In this document: piece after piece, positions 22,617 to 32,863 of the stretch
Layout: each line of letters begins with the position of its first letter
How positions within the stretch are numbered: the stretch's first letter is position 1
Origin: Tricholoma matsutake
Taxonomy: Eukaryota; Basidiomycota; Agaricomycetes; Agaricales; Tricholomataceae
Length of the DNA: 64,000 nucleotides
Direction of reading: 5' to 3'
NCBI GenBank assembly: GCA_026075535.2
Contig: AP026544.2
Location: 4,712,001 to 4,776,000, forward strand
Notes under the pieces: model-generated
Seen by the model: only the letters and a program-made list of their open reading frames with translations
The model's database searches: none
What the model was told of the DNA's origin: nothing
Position numbers and translations under genes: made by a program

Positions 22617-23731
22617 TCGCTGCGAATAGGAAAATCCTGCTCCTCTACAACTTCCAGCTTAACCTCCTCTGCAACTTGATCCTTCGCTTCCTCAACATCT
22701 ACAAGTGCCAACAAATCTTGCAGGAGTTCGTCTCGTCCCTCGGGGGTGAGCATGCGGATATCCTGACGATGGGGACACGCTCCAGCCCTGTGTCCAGGTT
22801 CCCCACAACGGTAGCAGAGATCCAACTTATGTGCACAGCTGCGGGCTGCATCAACATCCATTGGTACTGGGATATTGACGGCTGGTGTGGGAGTTTGACG
22901 AGCAGGAATGGGGTTAGGGTGGGGGAGGCTTCGATTGAAGGTGTAGGGTGTATGAGTGGTAGTTGGAGCACAGAATGCAGCATTAAACGCCGCATTTGTG
23001 AGTCGGTTCTCGTCACAGAGTGAAGCAGCTTCATACCAAGCAAGGATATCATCGTCCGCTGGGTGCCCTTCCAACATCTGTGCAATCTGGTCCTGAATTT
23101 CTCGGTTGAGCCCCCGTCGGAACTTCACCACCACTGGTAACCCACTCCCATACCCTGCCATGTCCACCAAATCCTTGAACTCATCGATATAGTCATCCAC
23201 GGATCGACGTCCCTGGTGGTAAGTGGATGACTCAAGTCGTGTCACTGCTCGGTGGCGTTCATTGAGGGGGCAGAAGTGGCGTACGAACTCAGCTCGAAAG
23301 TCACCCCAAGTGGAGAAAGGTAGAGAACCGAGTTCTTTAGTTTGACGTAGGATATGGTCCACATAGAGATAGGCGCGTTCAGATTTCATGTATGTGAAGG
23401 CCCAATAAATTTTTGCAGCCTCATCGACAAATTGATGCGACTGGAGACTAATGTATAACTCACAGGAATTAAGGAATGCACGTCCCTGCGCACGTGCACC
23501 ATTAAATTCGGCGGGGGGGGACGGTTTGATCTGGGCACGTTCCTTAGTGGACGCGTTTGGCAAAACGTCGTTGTTGGGTGCGCTTGGAGTCGTGAAGGGG
23601 GAACTATTAGTCGTAGGGTTAGCCTGGAGGGTCCTAACGAAGTTTTCAATCGTAGATTTAAGCGAGTCGATTTGCGCGCGCATTCCGGAAACGTCGCTTT
23701 CAAGCATGTCGAAGCGTTCTGATGCGTCCAT
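22613..23731 (-). CDS. Gag of element 2
   Basis: A complete 372-residue Gag. It has an N-terminal coiled-coil stretch (residues 1-40), the Retrotrans_gag capsid region (about 80-240, with YIDEFKDLVDMAGYGSG) and a CCHC zinc knuckle near residue 310 (CYRCGEPGHRAGACPHR). The C-terminus is acidic. It forms the particle shell and binds the RNA. The ATG at 23731 is chosen because the frame upstream closes soon in element 2. The stop overlaps the protease frame by 4 nt. This is the best-preserved transposon gene in the window. Confidence 0.93.
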   Translation of the reverse strand: MDASERFDMLESDVSGMRAQIDSLKSTIENFVRTLQANPTTNSSPFTTPSAPNNDVLPNASTKERAQIKPSPPAEFNGARAQGRAFLNSCELYISLQSHQFVDEAAKIYWAFTYMKSERAYLYVDHILRQTKELGSLPFSTWGDFRAEFVRHFCPLNERHRAVTRLESSTYHQGRRSVDDYIDEFKDLVDMAGYGSGLPVVVKFRRGLNREIQDQIAQMLEGHPADDDILAWYEAASLCDENRLTNAAFNAAFCAPTTTHTPYTFNRSLPHPNPIPARQTPTPAVNIPVPMDVDAARSCAHKLDLCYRCGEPGHRAGACPHRQDIRMLTPEGRDELLQDLLALVDVEEAKDQVAEEVKLEVVEEQDFPIRSE

Positions 23732-23897
23732 GTCGCTAGGGAGCGCGTTTGGCGAAAATGGCGGCGCGATAAAGGCGAGAGTATCTGGAACGGTGTGTAG
23801 GGACTCTGTGGAGCTTTGGGAAGCGTCATCCAGTCCGTACCTGCCTATTTTGGGCAGCGCGTTCGCGATTTTCGGGCCTTAGGGGAGAGTTTTCTAC

Positions 23898-24323
23898 TAT
23901 AAGGGCAACCTAAGCCTCTAGCAAAGGGAAATCTGAAGTTAAAATTATGCTACATAATACAGGGATTGGGGGCGCACCTAGCAAAGGGAAATCCGAAGAG
24001 AAAACTCTAAGGATCCCCTTGCTGATGCCCAGTATATGTGAAGACGACAAAAATCAAATATAACCTAAAAATAGAAAAAGGTGGAGATAGGCAGATCAAG
24101 GCCGCCGAATGACATCATACCAAGGGGTATGTGTTGGAAGGGGTACTCCGCCTCTAAATATAAAAGTGTCAACATATACAAACATGATAGCAAGGGAAAA
24201 TTAGTAATAAAATCTGGAAAAATCATAGAAAATGAAGAATAGAAGGAAATGAGGTGGGGAAAAATATGGGACGAACATAAAAAATAGGAAAAACACACAG
24301 GGCACCCCCCTAGTCCCCTTACA
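23898..24323 (-). repeat. 5' LTR of element 2
   Basis: 426 bp, differing from the 3' LTR at five positions by eye, each a CG/TG or CG/CA pair. No TGG-type primer binding site follows directly, so priming may be unusual or the LTR end misjudged. Confidence 0.95.
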
Positions 24324-24540
24324 TCAGGCCCAAATGACGCAATTGTCATTTGGGCCTGCATTGTATCCAAGAGGGTTTGTTGGCAGCCATTGGTGGCTCT
24401 TGCTGGCATGAGAATGGGTGTGGGAGTGGTGGTGGATGTTGACAGAGTGGGTAGTGGTGAGGAAGGGAGGGCGGCGGCATCATCGAAGTGGTTATGGTTG
24501 ATGGATGTTCAACATTCATCATGTGATGTGTTGAGGGTGG
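24324..24540 (-). repeat. modular repeat locus A, part beyond element 2
   Basis: The sequence CAGGCCCAAATGAC, a short loop and its complement form the fourth hairpin once element 2 is removed. The exon-like block after it is rich in GTGG and GATG words like the others. Confidence 0.7.
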
Positions 24541-25220
24541 GCTGCGAATGACTTGTCAGTAAAACAATTACAACACAAATAAAAAATCCCCTTTTTTGAG
24601 ATGAAAAAAATTCTCTTAACACTTGTAATCCTGAAGTGTGAAAAGTATCCTCTCATTCTGACTGAAAACCATAACAATAATACCTGAGCAAGGAACAGTC
24701 AATTCAATATTTAATGAAAGAAATTTCCCTACTAAAATCATCTCATAATAGTATGAAATTTGTATGTTATTTCAGGCTGAAAATACACCCTGTTATTCAC
24801 ACCTTTGTGGCAGGAAACACTATCCCATAAATTGTTGAAAAGTTTGATGAAAATTCATACATTAAGATGGTTGCAAATCCATACCCTCATCTTGGATTAA
24901 AATCATCCCCTTGTAAAATGAAAATTCATCCCATTAGGTTAAGAATATTTTGTAAGGTAACACATATGAACTCCATCCCTTGGATGGCTGAAATATTTGG
25001 GATGAAATTTCATCCCAAATTCATCCACCCTGAATTCAGCCATTTATGTTAGGAAATTCACATTTCTGAATTTAAATGGCTGAAAATCATATTGTGCTAG
25101 GTCCACAGTGTACGTGCACACCAACGACAACCAAGTTCAATACTTTACAACTTTCATTGGCAAAGGAGGGGAAAGAAAGTAAGTGAAGTAGCTTCCTTTG
25201 TACGTTCTGATTTGACACAC
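24541..25220. other. AT-rich tract with recurring ATTCATCCC-like words
   Basis: Words such as AAATTCATCCC, AAAATCATCCCC and AATCCATACCC recur about ten times between 24770 and 25030 at uneven spacing. No gene is supported. Confidence 0.45.
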
Positions 25221-25226
25221 GGCCCC

Positions 25227-25750
25227 TTATGCAGATTCAAGAGTTGTGGGCTGCAAACCTTTTGAGTTGGTGACATTGTTCAGGTACAGGTATCGTTCAT
25301 CGGTATCCCAGTGCGGGGGAACAATCACAAAATGCTGGTTGTCTTGCACTCCATTGCTCTGCTGGATAACAGTCTCACCAAGGTACACCTGCCACTCATT
25401 CCTATAATCAAAGCAAACAAACACCTGCAGGCTACACCAAATTCTAACATGACTCTTGCTGACACAAAAGTAAAACAGTTACATGCATTGAAATGATGGG
25501 TTGGGTACGGTAGTACAGAGGATGATAATGAGCCAAACCACACGGCGAGAGCGTCGAAGCAAATGGCTGTAGACTTGTAATATTTTCCACATGGTTTTCT
25601 TTTTCTGCACCAATTACAATTACAAAGTATGTTTCTAAGTCTACAATGCAGATACCATCCGAAGGAGAGATTTCGTGCGAAATTAATAAGACCTTCGGCT
25701 CGAAAAGAGAAAGGAGAGGTGTTGAGATGTACACCGGGAACAGGTATCAT
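25227..25750 (-). pseudogene. spliced hypothetical gene fragment
   Basis: Two minus-strand frames join well through an intron-like gap with GTAACT donor and TGCAG acceptor (about 25444-25387). The first part has FEPKVLLISHEISPSDG, the second YRNEWQVYLGETVIQQSNG and ends in a stop at 25227. Together they give about 145 residues without known motifs. It may be the 3' part of a larger host gene or a relic. The true start was not found. Confidence 0.35.
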
Positions 25751-25799
25751 CGTATCTGATGATACAGTCATTGATCCCATCACTGACATCCCATTATGG

Positions 25800-27530
25800 C
25801 ATGTCGGCTATTAGTAACAAGTCTTTTGGAATGTTCCCTTTATACTCACTCTTTCCTGGTTACCTTTATGACTTCTAGTATATATACCCTATGATATTAG
25901 TTAGACACCTCAGTCAATTATACATCGACTGAGGTGAGTAACACTCCATAGAACCTTACATACTAGATTACTAATAGTACCATAGTCTATTCTTATCTAG
26001 GTACTATTTGCTTGTATATAGTCAATTATACATCGACTGAGTCTATTCTTATCTAGGATCGATTCTCTACAAGCGGCTTCAAAAAAAAGGAGCTTCGCAC
26101 GAAAATGAGTTTTGCGGGAAAAGGAGCCTCAAAAAAGAAGAAAAAAAAAGCTGTGTGCCTGTCTATCCCCCGGAATGTTTGCGTGGTTGATCAAAGCGAG
26201 ACACCGTGTAGAAACAGAAGTCTTGCAGGAAAAGGAGCTTCAAAGAAGGAAAGAAAGCCAGCTGTGGGCACCACGTAGACGAACGATCCTATTGATCCAC
26301 AAAGGTTTTGGGCGCCTTCAACAGGCTGAAAGGGAAAAAAAAGAGTAAGACCAAAAACCCAAAGAAAATGGGAAGGGGTTCGGCGTACGCCGCGAGAATA
26401 GGTCGGATGAAACATCCAACCAGCCAGCATCAACCAGACTGAAAAGGGGCTCGGCAAACGCCGCGAGAATAGATCGGATGAGACATCCAGCGACAAAGCC
26501 TCGTTCTCAATAAATTGAGAACTCGGAACAGGGGCGGCGGAAGATAGTTTTCACTGTAAAGCCATGTATTTATCTGATAATACTAGGTGTTTCCGAAATC
26601 AGACCCTCTAGGTATTCTCATTTTACTATTATTGGTTTGGCTGCTGGAACTATTTCTCGGAAGTACCGATCACTCCATCCCATAATGTCTGACCTGATAA
26701 GTGTATCGGAAATCGTGGCGCATTGCAGGAAGTCGACCGCGCACTTATCGAGATCATTCGAATTCTAGAGAGTGAGGAAAGCTCTGAAGGTAGTTCACGT
26801 CCTGTGAAGAAATACAAGAGCTGTCGTAACGAGCTTGGTGTATTACCTGGTGGTGTCTGGTCTCCGATGAGAAATTTTGGAATGTTTCCCCGATCGATTA
26901 GGCCTCAGGGCGGACGGCTTCCATGTCATTTGGAGAGCCCTAAAATCTTGTGTGTAGCAGAGGATCATGATCATTATTAAAACATGTTCAGTGCTTAAAA
27001 CCATGGACAGCTATTGTTTCCTCTTTTTATTGTACCAGTATTGAGATGTTACATTATGTAAAATAAACAAGACGTGCCCAACCCGACAGCAATTGACTGG
27101 ATGAAGTTATGTTATTTGAAGTCTGCATATCTAACAGAGGAAGAGGAGGTTGACAGTGTGAAAGCAGCCGAATACTGCAAAGTGGATGTTGTGCCACGCG
27201 AGTAGATTGAATCACCCCTGTGCTGCAATGTGAGTGCAGCTTCGCAGAATTTCACCTGATGTGTTGCTAGACTTCTAGGCTGAAGAATAACTTGATCAAT
27301 CCTTGGCGAGGGATCGGGGAGCCCGAGGGCGGCCCACTCGTTCCTGCGGTGGCATCGAACCTTTCCCCGTGCAAAAAATACCAAAGCGTCGAGGGATGGG
27401 ACGAGCCTGAGCGAAACGCGACAGTGGAAATTCGTTCTCCTGCTCTCTGTCTGGGCTTCTAACATGCCTACGAGGACTTGGAGATATAAAGATCTCGGGA
27501 TCCCAGAGCCGCCGATGAAGGGATGATAAT
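25800..27530. other. intergenic with short duplications
   Basis: No gene is firmly supported. A roughly 22-bp word containing CAATTATACATCGACTGAG occurs at about 25914 and 26022. A block of about 46 bp (CGGC-rich, with GCCGCGAGAATAG and TCGGATGA) is repeated at 26373-26418 and 26442-26489. A plus-strand frame 26723-26980 (85 codons) and a minus-strand frame 27465-27112 (117 codons) could be exons but show no motif. Confidence 0.4.
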
Positions 27531-27536
27531 GCCTTT

Positions 27537-28327
27537 TTAATTGGTTTGTGTGTCAGTACGACAGGGAATGCATCTGGTGCTGGAGTTTTGCGTGAATATT
27601 AAGACGATCCAACAGAAAGAACTATGCTCACGAGGCATTAGAGAAGTATAACTTGCGGCCATTCGAGCCACTGTTGCAGGTCGGGAAGTCAGGTTGTGTG
27701 ATCGGTCGTGACTTCCTCTCGTTGAAGAAGGTGTGGGCATTTGAAGGAGAGGGGGCAGAGTAGGATCACCCCGCCGCTGTATAAAGAAACCCGAAGAGAG
27801 CGGCTGAAGCAAATGCTTGACTCGCTCTGACAATTGTTTAGTCAATTCTGTGGGAATCAAACTGAAGAGAGACATTTTATTACCTTGGAGTATTTCTTCG
27901 ACATCGTAACGACGTTCTTTCAAGATTTTGAGGAGTTCTACATAAGCTGTTCTAAAGGGAGCTGATGTTGGAGAACAAGAGCGAAACATGTGGAGGGAAA
28001 TTCCCGCTGCTGTTAGAGTTCTGCGGGCAACCTTGTAGTAGAAAAATCGTAGTTGAGAAAGAATATTGGTATATACCAGAGAGATGGCTGTTACCTCGAT
28101 CAAAGAAATGATCTGTGAGTGAGATGGTTAGGGTGGCAGGATAAATGAACAATGGTGTCTACCTTTCTGCTATGACGACGAAATTCAGATGAAACCAAAC
28201 CGCTGCAAGTCTTCAGCTCCTCCACTGCCTCAAGGAAGCATACCAGCGAACCCAGACGACAAGCGATGTCGACTGCGTTGGCATTTAAATCTACTACTAT
28301 GATCGTGGAGGGGGCGGAACAACCCAT
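27537..28327 (-). CDS. hypothetical protein, two exons
   Basis: Exon 1 is 28163-28327 and exon 2 is 27537-28112, joined through a 50-nt intron (28113-28162, GTAGAC ... TCACAG) that keeps phase, giving about 246 residues. The N-terminal half is hydrophobic to helical (IIVVDLNANAVDIACRLGSL; ILSQLRFFYYKVARR); the middle has a charged helix (LLKILKERRYDVEEILQG). No family is recognised. The gene is head to head with MCM10, 432 bp away, and has no premature stops, so it may be a true host gene. The ATG at 28327 is the first in frame. Confidence 0.5.
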
Positions 28328-28759
28328 TGGATGAAGAAATGCGATCACGGCGTACGCTTAAAGTAATATTTACGATGATTTAAATGGTAGGACCGTGCGT
28401 CGCTCGCACAGCATTCCAAGATGAGGTGTGTCAGGAAAACCAGTGTTGGTATACGGGTTTGCGCGGTATCTTCCGGATTGTTGTTTTAAGGCAACAGGCC
28501 CTCTCGCAACGTTGCACAACAAAAGTAAACTTTGATGCAAACGATATATGGGGGCGATCGGTTAATGACATAGAATTCGACCATCATATTCGTATGTTTC
28601 TACATAAATACTTGACGAGTTTCCCCGTCATCCCTTCATTTACTTGTTAGCTTACGTATCTGAGTTTGAAATCGTCAAATGACGGTTCGTGAGAAATGAT
28701 CAGTCAGCTCAATCAAACAAACTCGTCGCGTTTATTTAATTTTAGAACATGCCTTAACC
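28328..28759 (+). promoter_or_regulatory. divergent intergenic region, MCM10 upstream
   Basis: The 432 bp between the hypothetical gene and MCM10. A GTCGCGTTTA site lies about 35 bp before the MCM10 start, resembling the CGCG core of MBF/E2F-type sites that drive G1/S genes in fungi. This is a suggestion from sequence only. Confidence 0.3.
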
Positions 28760-31216
28760 ATGGAATCTTCCAGCAGCAGACTTGAACAGGAGCAACGAAG
28801 ACAGGACGCTTTGCGAAAGCAAATTGCAAGGTTACAATCCCAGCTCAAGGAGATACCCGGGGATCCTTTGGTCATTACCGAGTCGCGGTTACCTCTAGCA
28901 TCACCTAAGCGGAAACCATCAGAGTCATCATTACTGGTACCACCAACTCCTTCACCGAGTAAGTGCTGGCCATCTATAAAAAACACGTGTATACTCATGA
29001 ATGGTGTAGAAAAGCGGAAACTCGACCATCATGCAAGGGGAGAGTCGTCTCAGTCTGCGCAACCAGCAGCTTCTGGCACCTTGAGTTCATCAAAACACGG
29101 AACTAGTCTGATTAAAAGCAGGGCGCAGCCTGAAAAACAGTATACGAAACTTGCCCCATCTAAAGTTTTGAATCAACTAGCAACCCTCAATCACCGGCCA
29201 GTGGATGACGAACCAAGGGATCGTGTAATACGGTCATCGGGTTTTGCTGAGCCACCATCAAACCCGATACCAAAGAACGACGACGTCGCTGGAATACCGG
29301 CTCCCAACCGGGACGAGCGCCTTGTTATTATTGAGGACCTGGAACCTGGACCCGCGGAACATACTCCCCCATCCGATGATCCTGAGTTCCAACAGCTGGA
29401 GCCAAATTCGGGAATTCGTCTCAGGTAGGCCACTTGCTTCGATTCATCTCGGGCCACTATTCCTCTATTTCCAATAGTTCTCGATCTGTCCCACACGACG
29501 ACCTTCAAGACCATTTGCGTGGTCGCTACTACCTTTCTCCTTCACGGTTATATTCAGCTGTTAGGCTATTACCTGACAAACAGGGGTATGATGTTCCTGT
29601 CCCAGGAGACTGGATAACGATCGCCGTCGTTGCTGAGCGTGGTCCTCTCAAATTCAGCAAGGCGCCTGTCACGATTGGCCCAGATGATGGGATCGAGGAG
29701 CGAGGGGATGGGAAGGTAAAGAGGAATAACAAAGAGAGGGAGCAAGGGGAGATGTCAAAGTCCTCGGGGAAGAAATACGTGAACCTCAAGCTCATTGACT
29801 TTGGTGCGCGTTCGCGGTCTTCATCGTCGGCCACGGGGGGCAAAGCTATTATTAGAGGTGACGCGTTTCTGTCCTTGCTGCTCTTCGAGTCAGATGGATT
29901 CGATGTGATATCAAATGATGGTGATGCAAAGCCGAAAAAAGTCTATAGAGGTGGAAGCAGAGGGGCATTCGAATCACTGTCGAAGGTGAAAGAAGGGGAT
30001 GTGATTGCGTTTCTCAATCCAAGAATTCTCAAGCCGTACAAGGTGAGTTGCTTGCTCTAGGTGATTTTTCCGTTAAGCCATTCCTGTTTCAAGCGGTCTA
30101 ATGACAACCCACATCCTACGGACAACATCTTGGCATTGACGCCAGAGTCAGCTGCGTCGATTATGGTGGTTGGACGAGCCCTTGATTTAGGAATGTGTAC
30201 GGTCATGAAGAAGGACGGTAAAGTCTGTGGTAGCTGGTGTGATAAACGAGTGAGCGATGTGTGCGAATGGCATTTACAAAATGCGGTTCAACGACGCAGA
30301 GCTGGTCGTGCTGAATTTTCCATTGGGTGCGTGGTATCTTTTTGTGAACCATTCAGAAGTTAGTCCCGACCCTTTTTACTCTTCTATTAGAACAATGGGA
30401 ATGTCTACCTCCTCTACCCCAAAGAAGCAGCCTGTATACGATCCTGCACGTCAATGGGGGCTCAAACCGGAGCCTGATGCCGGAAGTTCTACCTACGTCG
30501 TTTCGGGTCACATAGTCAATGGTTCCGGGACGGATTCGCGATCTATATATGCAACAGAAAATCTAGGACGCGAAGGACAAGCAAGGGCAAAGCGGAAACT
30601 TTCCGGTAAGGATGGCGATATAGCGTTGAAGAGGCTTCTGAAGCGAGATAAGGAGGGGATGAAGGCGGTTATTACAGCAAGGGAGGCGGGCAAGGCGAAA
30701 GTCGTGGATCATGAGAGGTCCGGGAAGAAGGATAAGACGATGAAGGGGATGGCGGGGCGAGAGGGCAAGAAGGGAGGGAGGGACGATATCGTGGGAGACG
30801 AGCCTTCAGACCATTTGGCGCTACCGTCAAAAAATGCGTATTCTGCAGAAGTGATCAAGAATCTTGGGTTCGACCCCGTTGCACGAACTGGCCAACGAAA
30901 GGGTGATGACTCAGACATGAAGAAAAAAGTAAGATTCTATTTCTTTCTTGGCGCTCCCGAACTCTCTTTAACTAAAGCCATGTAGCTGGAGGCACTGGCG
31001 GCCGTCCAGTCTTCTCGTAAGGAAATCGCGCTTGGACCGCGGCCTGGTCAGAAAATACGCTCTGGTGTCGTTCCGCCTCTCCAACCTACAAAGGTGGCCT
31101 CCAGTGATCCTGATACCAAAGAGATGCATGATGATATTGAAGTGCGCAACGACATACTCGCTCAGCCTTCTGACCTAGATTCAGGAGATACTTCGATGAT
31201 TGACCTAGATGATTGA
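28760..31216 (+). CDS. MCM10: Mcm10, DNA replication initiation factor
   Basis: Six exons (28760-28958, 29010-29424, 29478-30042, 30094-30326, 30391-30928, 30986-31216) give 726 residues in phase. Mcm10 binds DNA, the CMG helicase and polymerase alpha at replication forks in the nucleus. Residues 1-35 form a Glu/Gln/Arg-rich coiled coil, as in the family. KKRKLDHH near residue 67 looks like a nuclear localisation signal. Residues about 205-420 are the OB-fold region. The diagnostic zinc finger follows, C428-x9-C438-x11-C450-x2-H453, within GSWCDKRVSDVCEWH. The C-terminal part is basic with a second Lys-rich stretch. The first intron is 51 nt and has no stop, so a retained form would keep the frame. 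It converges with ASF1, 254 bp away. Confidence 0.93.
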
Positions 31217-31470
31217 CATATGATACCCTATAACTGCATGTATACACCTCTAAGCATTTAAAAATCTACTGTGACTGCAATAGTGGCTCTGCTGTCTGGG
31301 TTATCCAAGATTCTACGTTGCAAGATTTGTCAGTCGCCAAGGGGAATCACTGATAGGATCTAGCTCAGAATGATCGGGGGTGATGATTGTGTGAGGATGG
31401 CATGGACCAACTCAAAACAGCATGTTTCCGTGGCGGCTTGTTATGAATGCAAGCCGATCGGTGTAAGGTG
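31217..31470. other. convergent 3' intergenic region of MCM10 and ASF1
   Basis: A 254-bp gap between the two stop codons. It must hold both 3' UTRs and poly(A) signals. No other feature is seen. Confidence 0.6.
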
Positions 31471-32236
31471 TTATACAGTTCCGTTCAGTTTTGTACTGGG
31501 ATCAGAGTCCATTTCCATGGTATCATCTAGATCATTTGCGGAAGGTACAGCAGCGGACGTGGCTGCGCCAGCTGCTGCCCGTTCTTGCTGCGGAGGCACA
31601 ACATCCCTTGAGAATAGGCGCCAGACCGTATCGGTCATCAACATTCTTTACGCCAACGACGTTGGCGCACGTACCATTTGATCTGAAACCGCGTTACACG
31701 CGGCTTGGTACTGATATCTCTCACGAGGCGCTCAAACATAATCTTCTGTGGGGGAGTCTCCTTCATCTCCTCGTTGTCATACTCCGTGTTCTGATAGTAA
31801 CCTACTCGCACGAACTCCTGTTCGTTATATGAGCCGGTCAGGATGAGTGCAGCAACGCCCAGGACATCTTCAGGAGGTATTTTTGATGGATCCGGAGGTG
31901 ACCCCTCGAATTCGAATGAGTTCACACCTACAGGCACTGGGCCGACGAGGCAGTCGTCTAACTCTTGGTCAAGATCCTCGTTTCCTGGTGACGAGACGTA
32001 TATGAGCTTCCATTCTAAATCTGTCAGCAGCTGACTTTAGCCGTTGCATTTTCCCATGGATGAATGTGATTACCATCTTTCAGAGGTGCTATGCATTCAA
32101 ATGTTACGCGGAACCGGTAAACGTCCGAGAATCGAGCGGGGTTGTTGATGAATTCGACATTCTGAAGGACCTTGTATTGAGAATAGTTTGAGCAGATGAT
32201 GGGGCATATACATACTCTAATGGTCACAATAGACAT
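31471..32236 (-). CDS. ASF1: Asf1, histone H3-H4 chaperone
   Basis: Four exons on the minus strand (32216-32236, 32074-32170, 31675-32020, 31471-31606) give 199 residues in phase. Asf1 binds H3-H4 dimers and passes them to CAF-1 and HIRA for nucleosome assembly. The immunoglobulin-like core covers residues about 1-155 and shows NNPARFSDVYRFRVTFEC, DLEWKLIYV, GPVPVGVNSFEFE, YNEQEFVRVGYYQN and KPRVTRFQIKW, all family hallmarks. The short tail is acidic (NDLDDTMEMDSD), as in fungal Asf1. Introns are 45, 53 and 68 nt. The first exon encodes only seven residues; it is supported by the conserved MSIV start and a GTATGT donor. It diverges from the RasGEF gene. Confidence 0.95.
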
Positions 32237-32863
32237 TTTAACTGAGAGCTAGATAGAAAAAGACGGAAGACGAGAGTAAGATCGGAAGCGCGACGCGACT
32301 GTGACAGTGACAATGACACAGGAAAGTCAAGGTCACTCGTGATTAAGACCCCGGTCTCCTACTTACAAGTACTTAGATGGCCTCGTGCCATGCTAAAAAA
32401 TGCTTTGGAATCAGGCAATCGCCTTGCCGGCAGGACGCATGTATAATGCAGAGGATGGATAGCATAAAGCACAGCTGTTTTGCAAGGGATAAGTATCCGG
32501 GGTACTTGCTAACAGTAACGTGACCATTATGTTATTGTGCTGCTTTCCTTTGGCCTCTTGCTCAGCAGACTGGCGACAACCACGACTTGCTCTCCTCCGT
32601 CGCCACGAAACTTCTTCCTTCTCTTCTCATTTTTGGGCTCATCCTCTCTTTCTACATAGCTCTTGTTGTGCCCTTGTCACCAGTCGCATATTGCACGTCT
32701 GCTCATTGCCTAGCCGTCAGGCCGGAAACTGGCTGTTAATTCTTGTTCATTCTTCTACTGTATCCATCCACGACCACTCCTCGGAACGACATAGCATGTT
32801 TCATTAGTCCTCTCGCTCGCCTCATCGTGTTCTATATCGTATTTCATATATTGCACTGCCACA
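32237..32863. promoter_or_regulatory. shared divergent promoter of ASF1 and the RasGEF gene
   Basis: 627 bp between the two starts. GCGCGACGCGACT at about 32288-32300 holds an ACGCG core like the MluI cell-cycle box of fungal G1/S promoters, about 55 bp from the ASF1 start. Pyrimidine-rich stretches precede the RasGEF start, a common fungal core-promoter trait. The regulation is inferred. Confidence 0.4.

Larger units (their letters stand above)
18277..24323 (-). mobile_element. Ty3/gypsy chromovirus, element 2 (nearly complete)
   Basis: A 6047-bp element with two 426-bp LTRs, a 5-bp target duplication (TCAGG at 18272-18276 and 24324-24328), gag, protease, RT, RNase H, integrase and chromodomain in gypsy order. 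The LTRs differ at five places only, all of them CpG sites, so the insertion is fairly recent. The frame is open apart from TGA stops at 21957, 21066 and 19596. It is inserted at the foot of a hairpin of modular repeat locus A, whose halves rejoin perfectly when the element is removed. Confidence 0.96.

Noticed and set aside
26112..26348. Lys/Arg-rich frame near duplicated blocks
   Set aside because: Low-complexity purine-rich sequence without domain or splice support.
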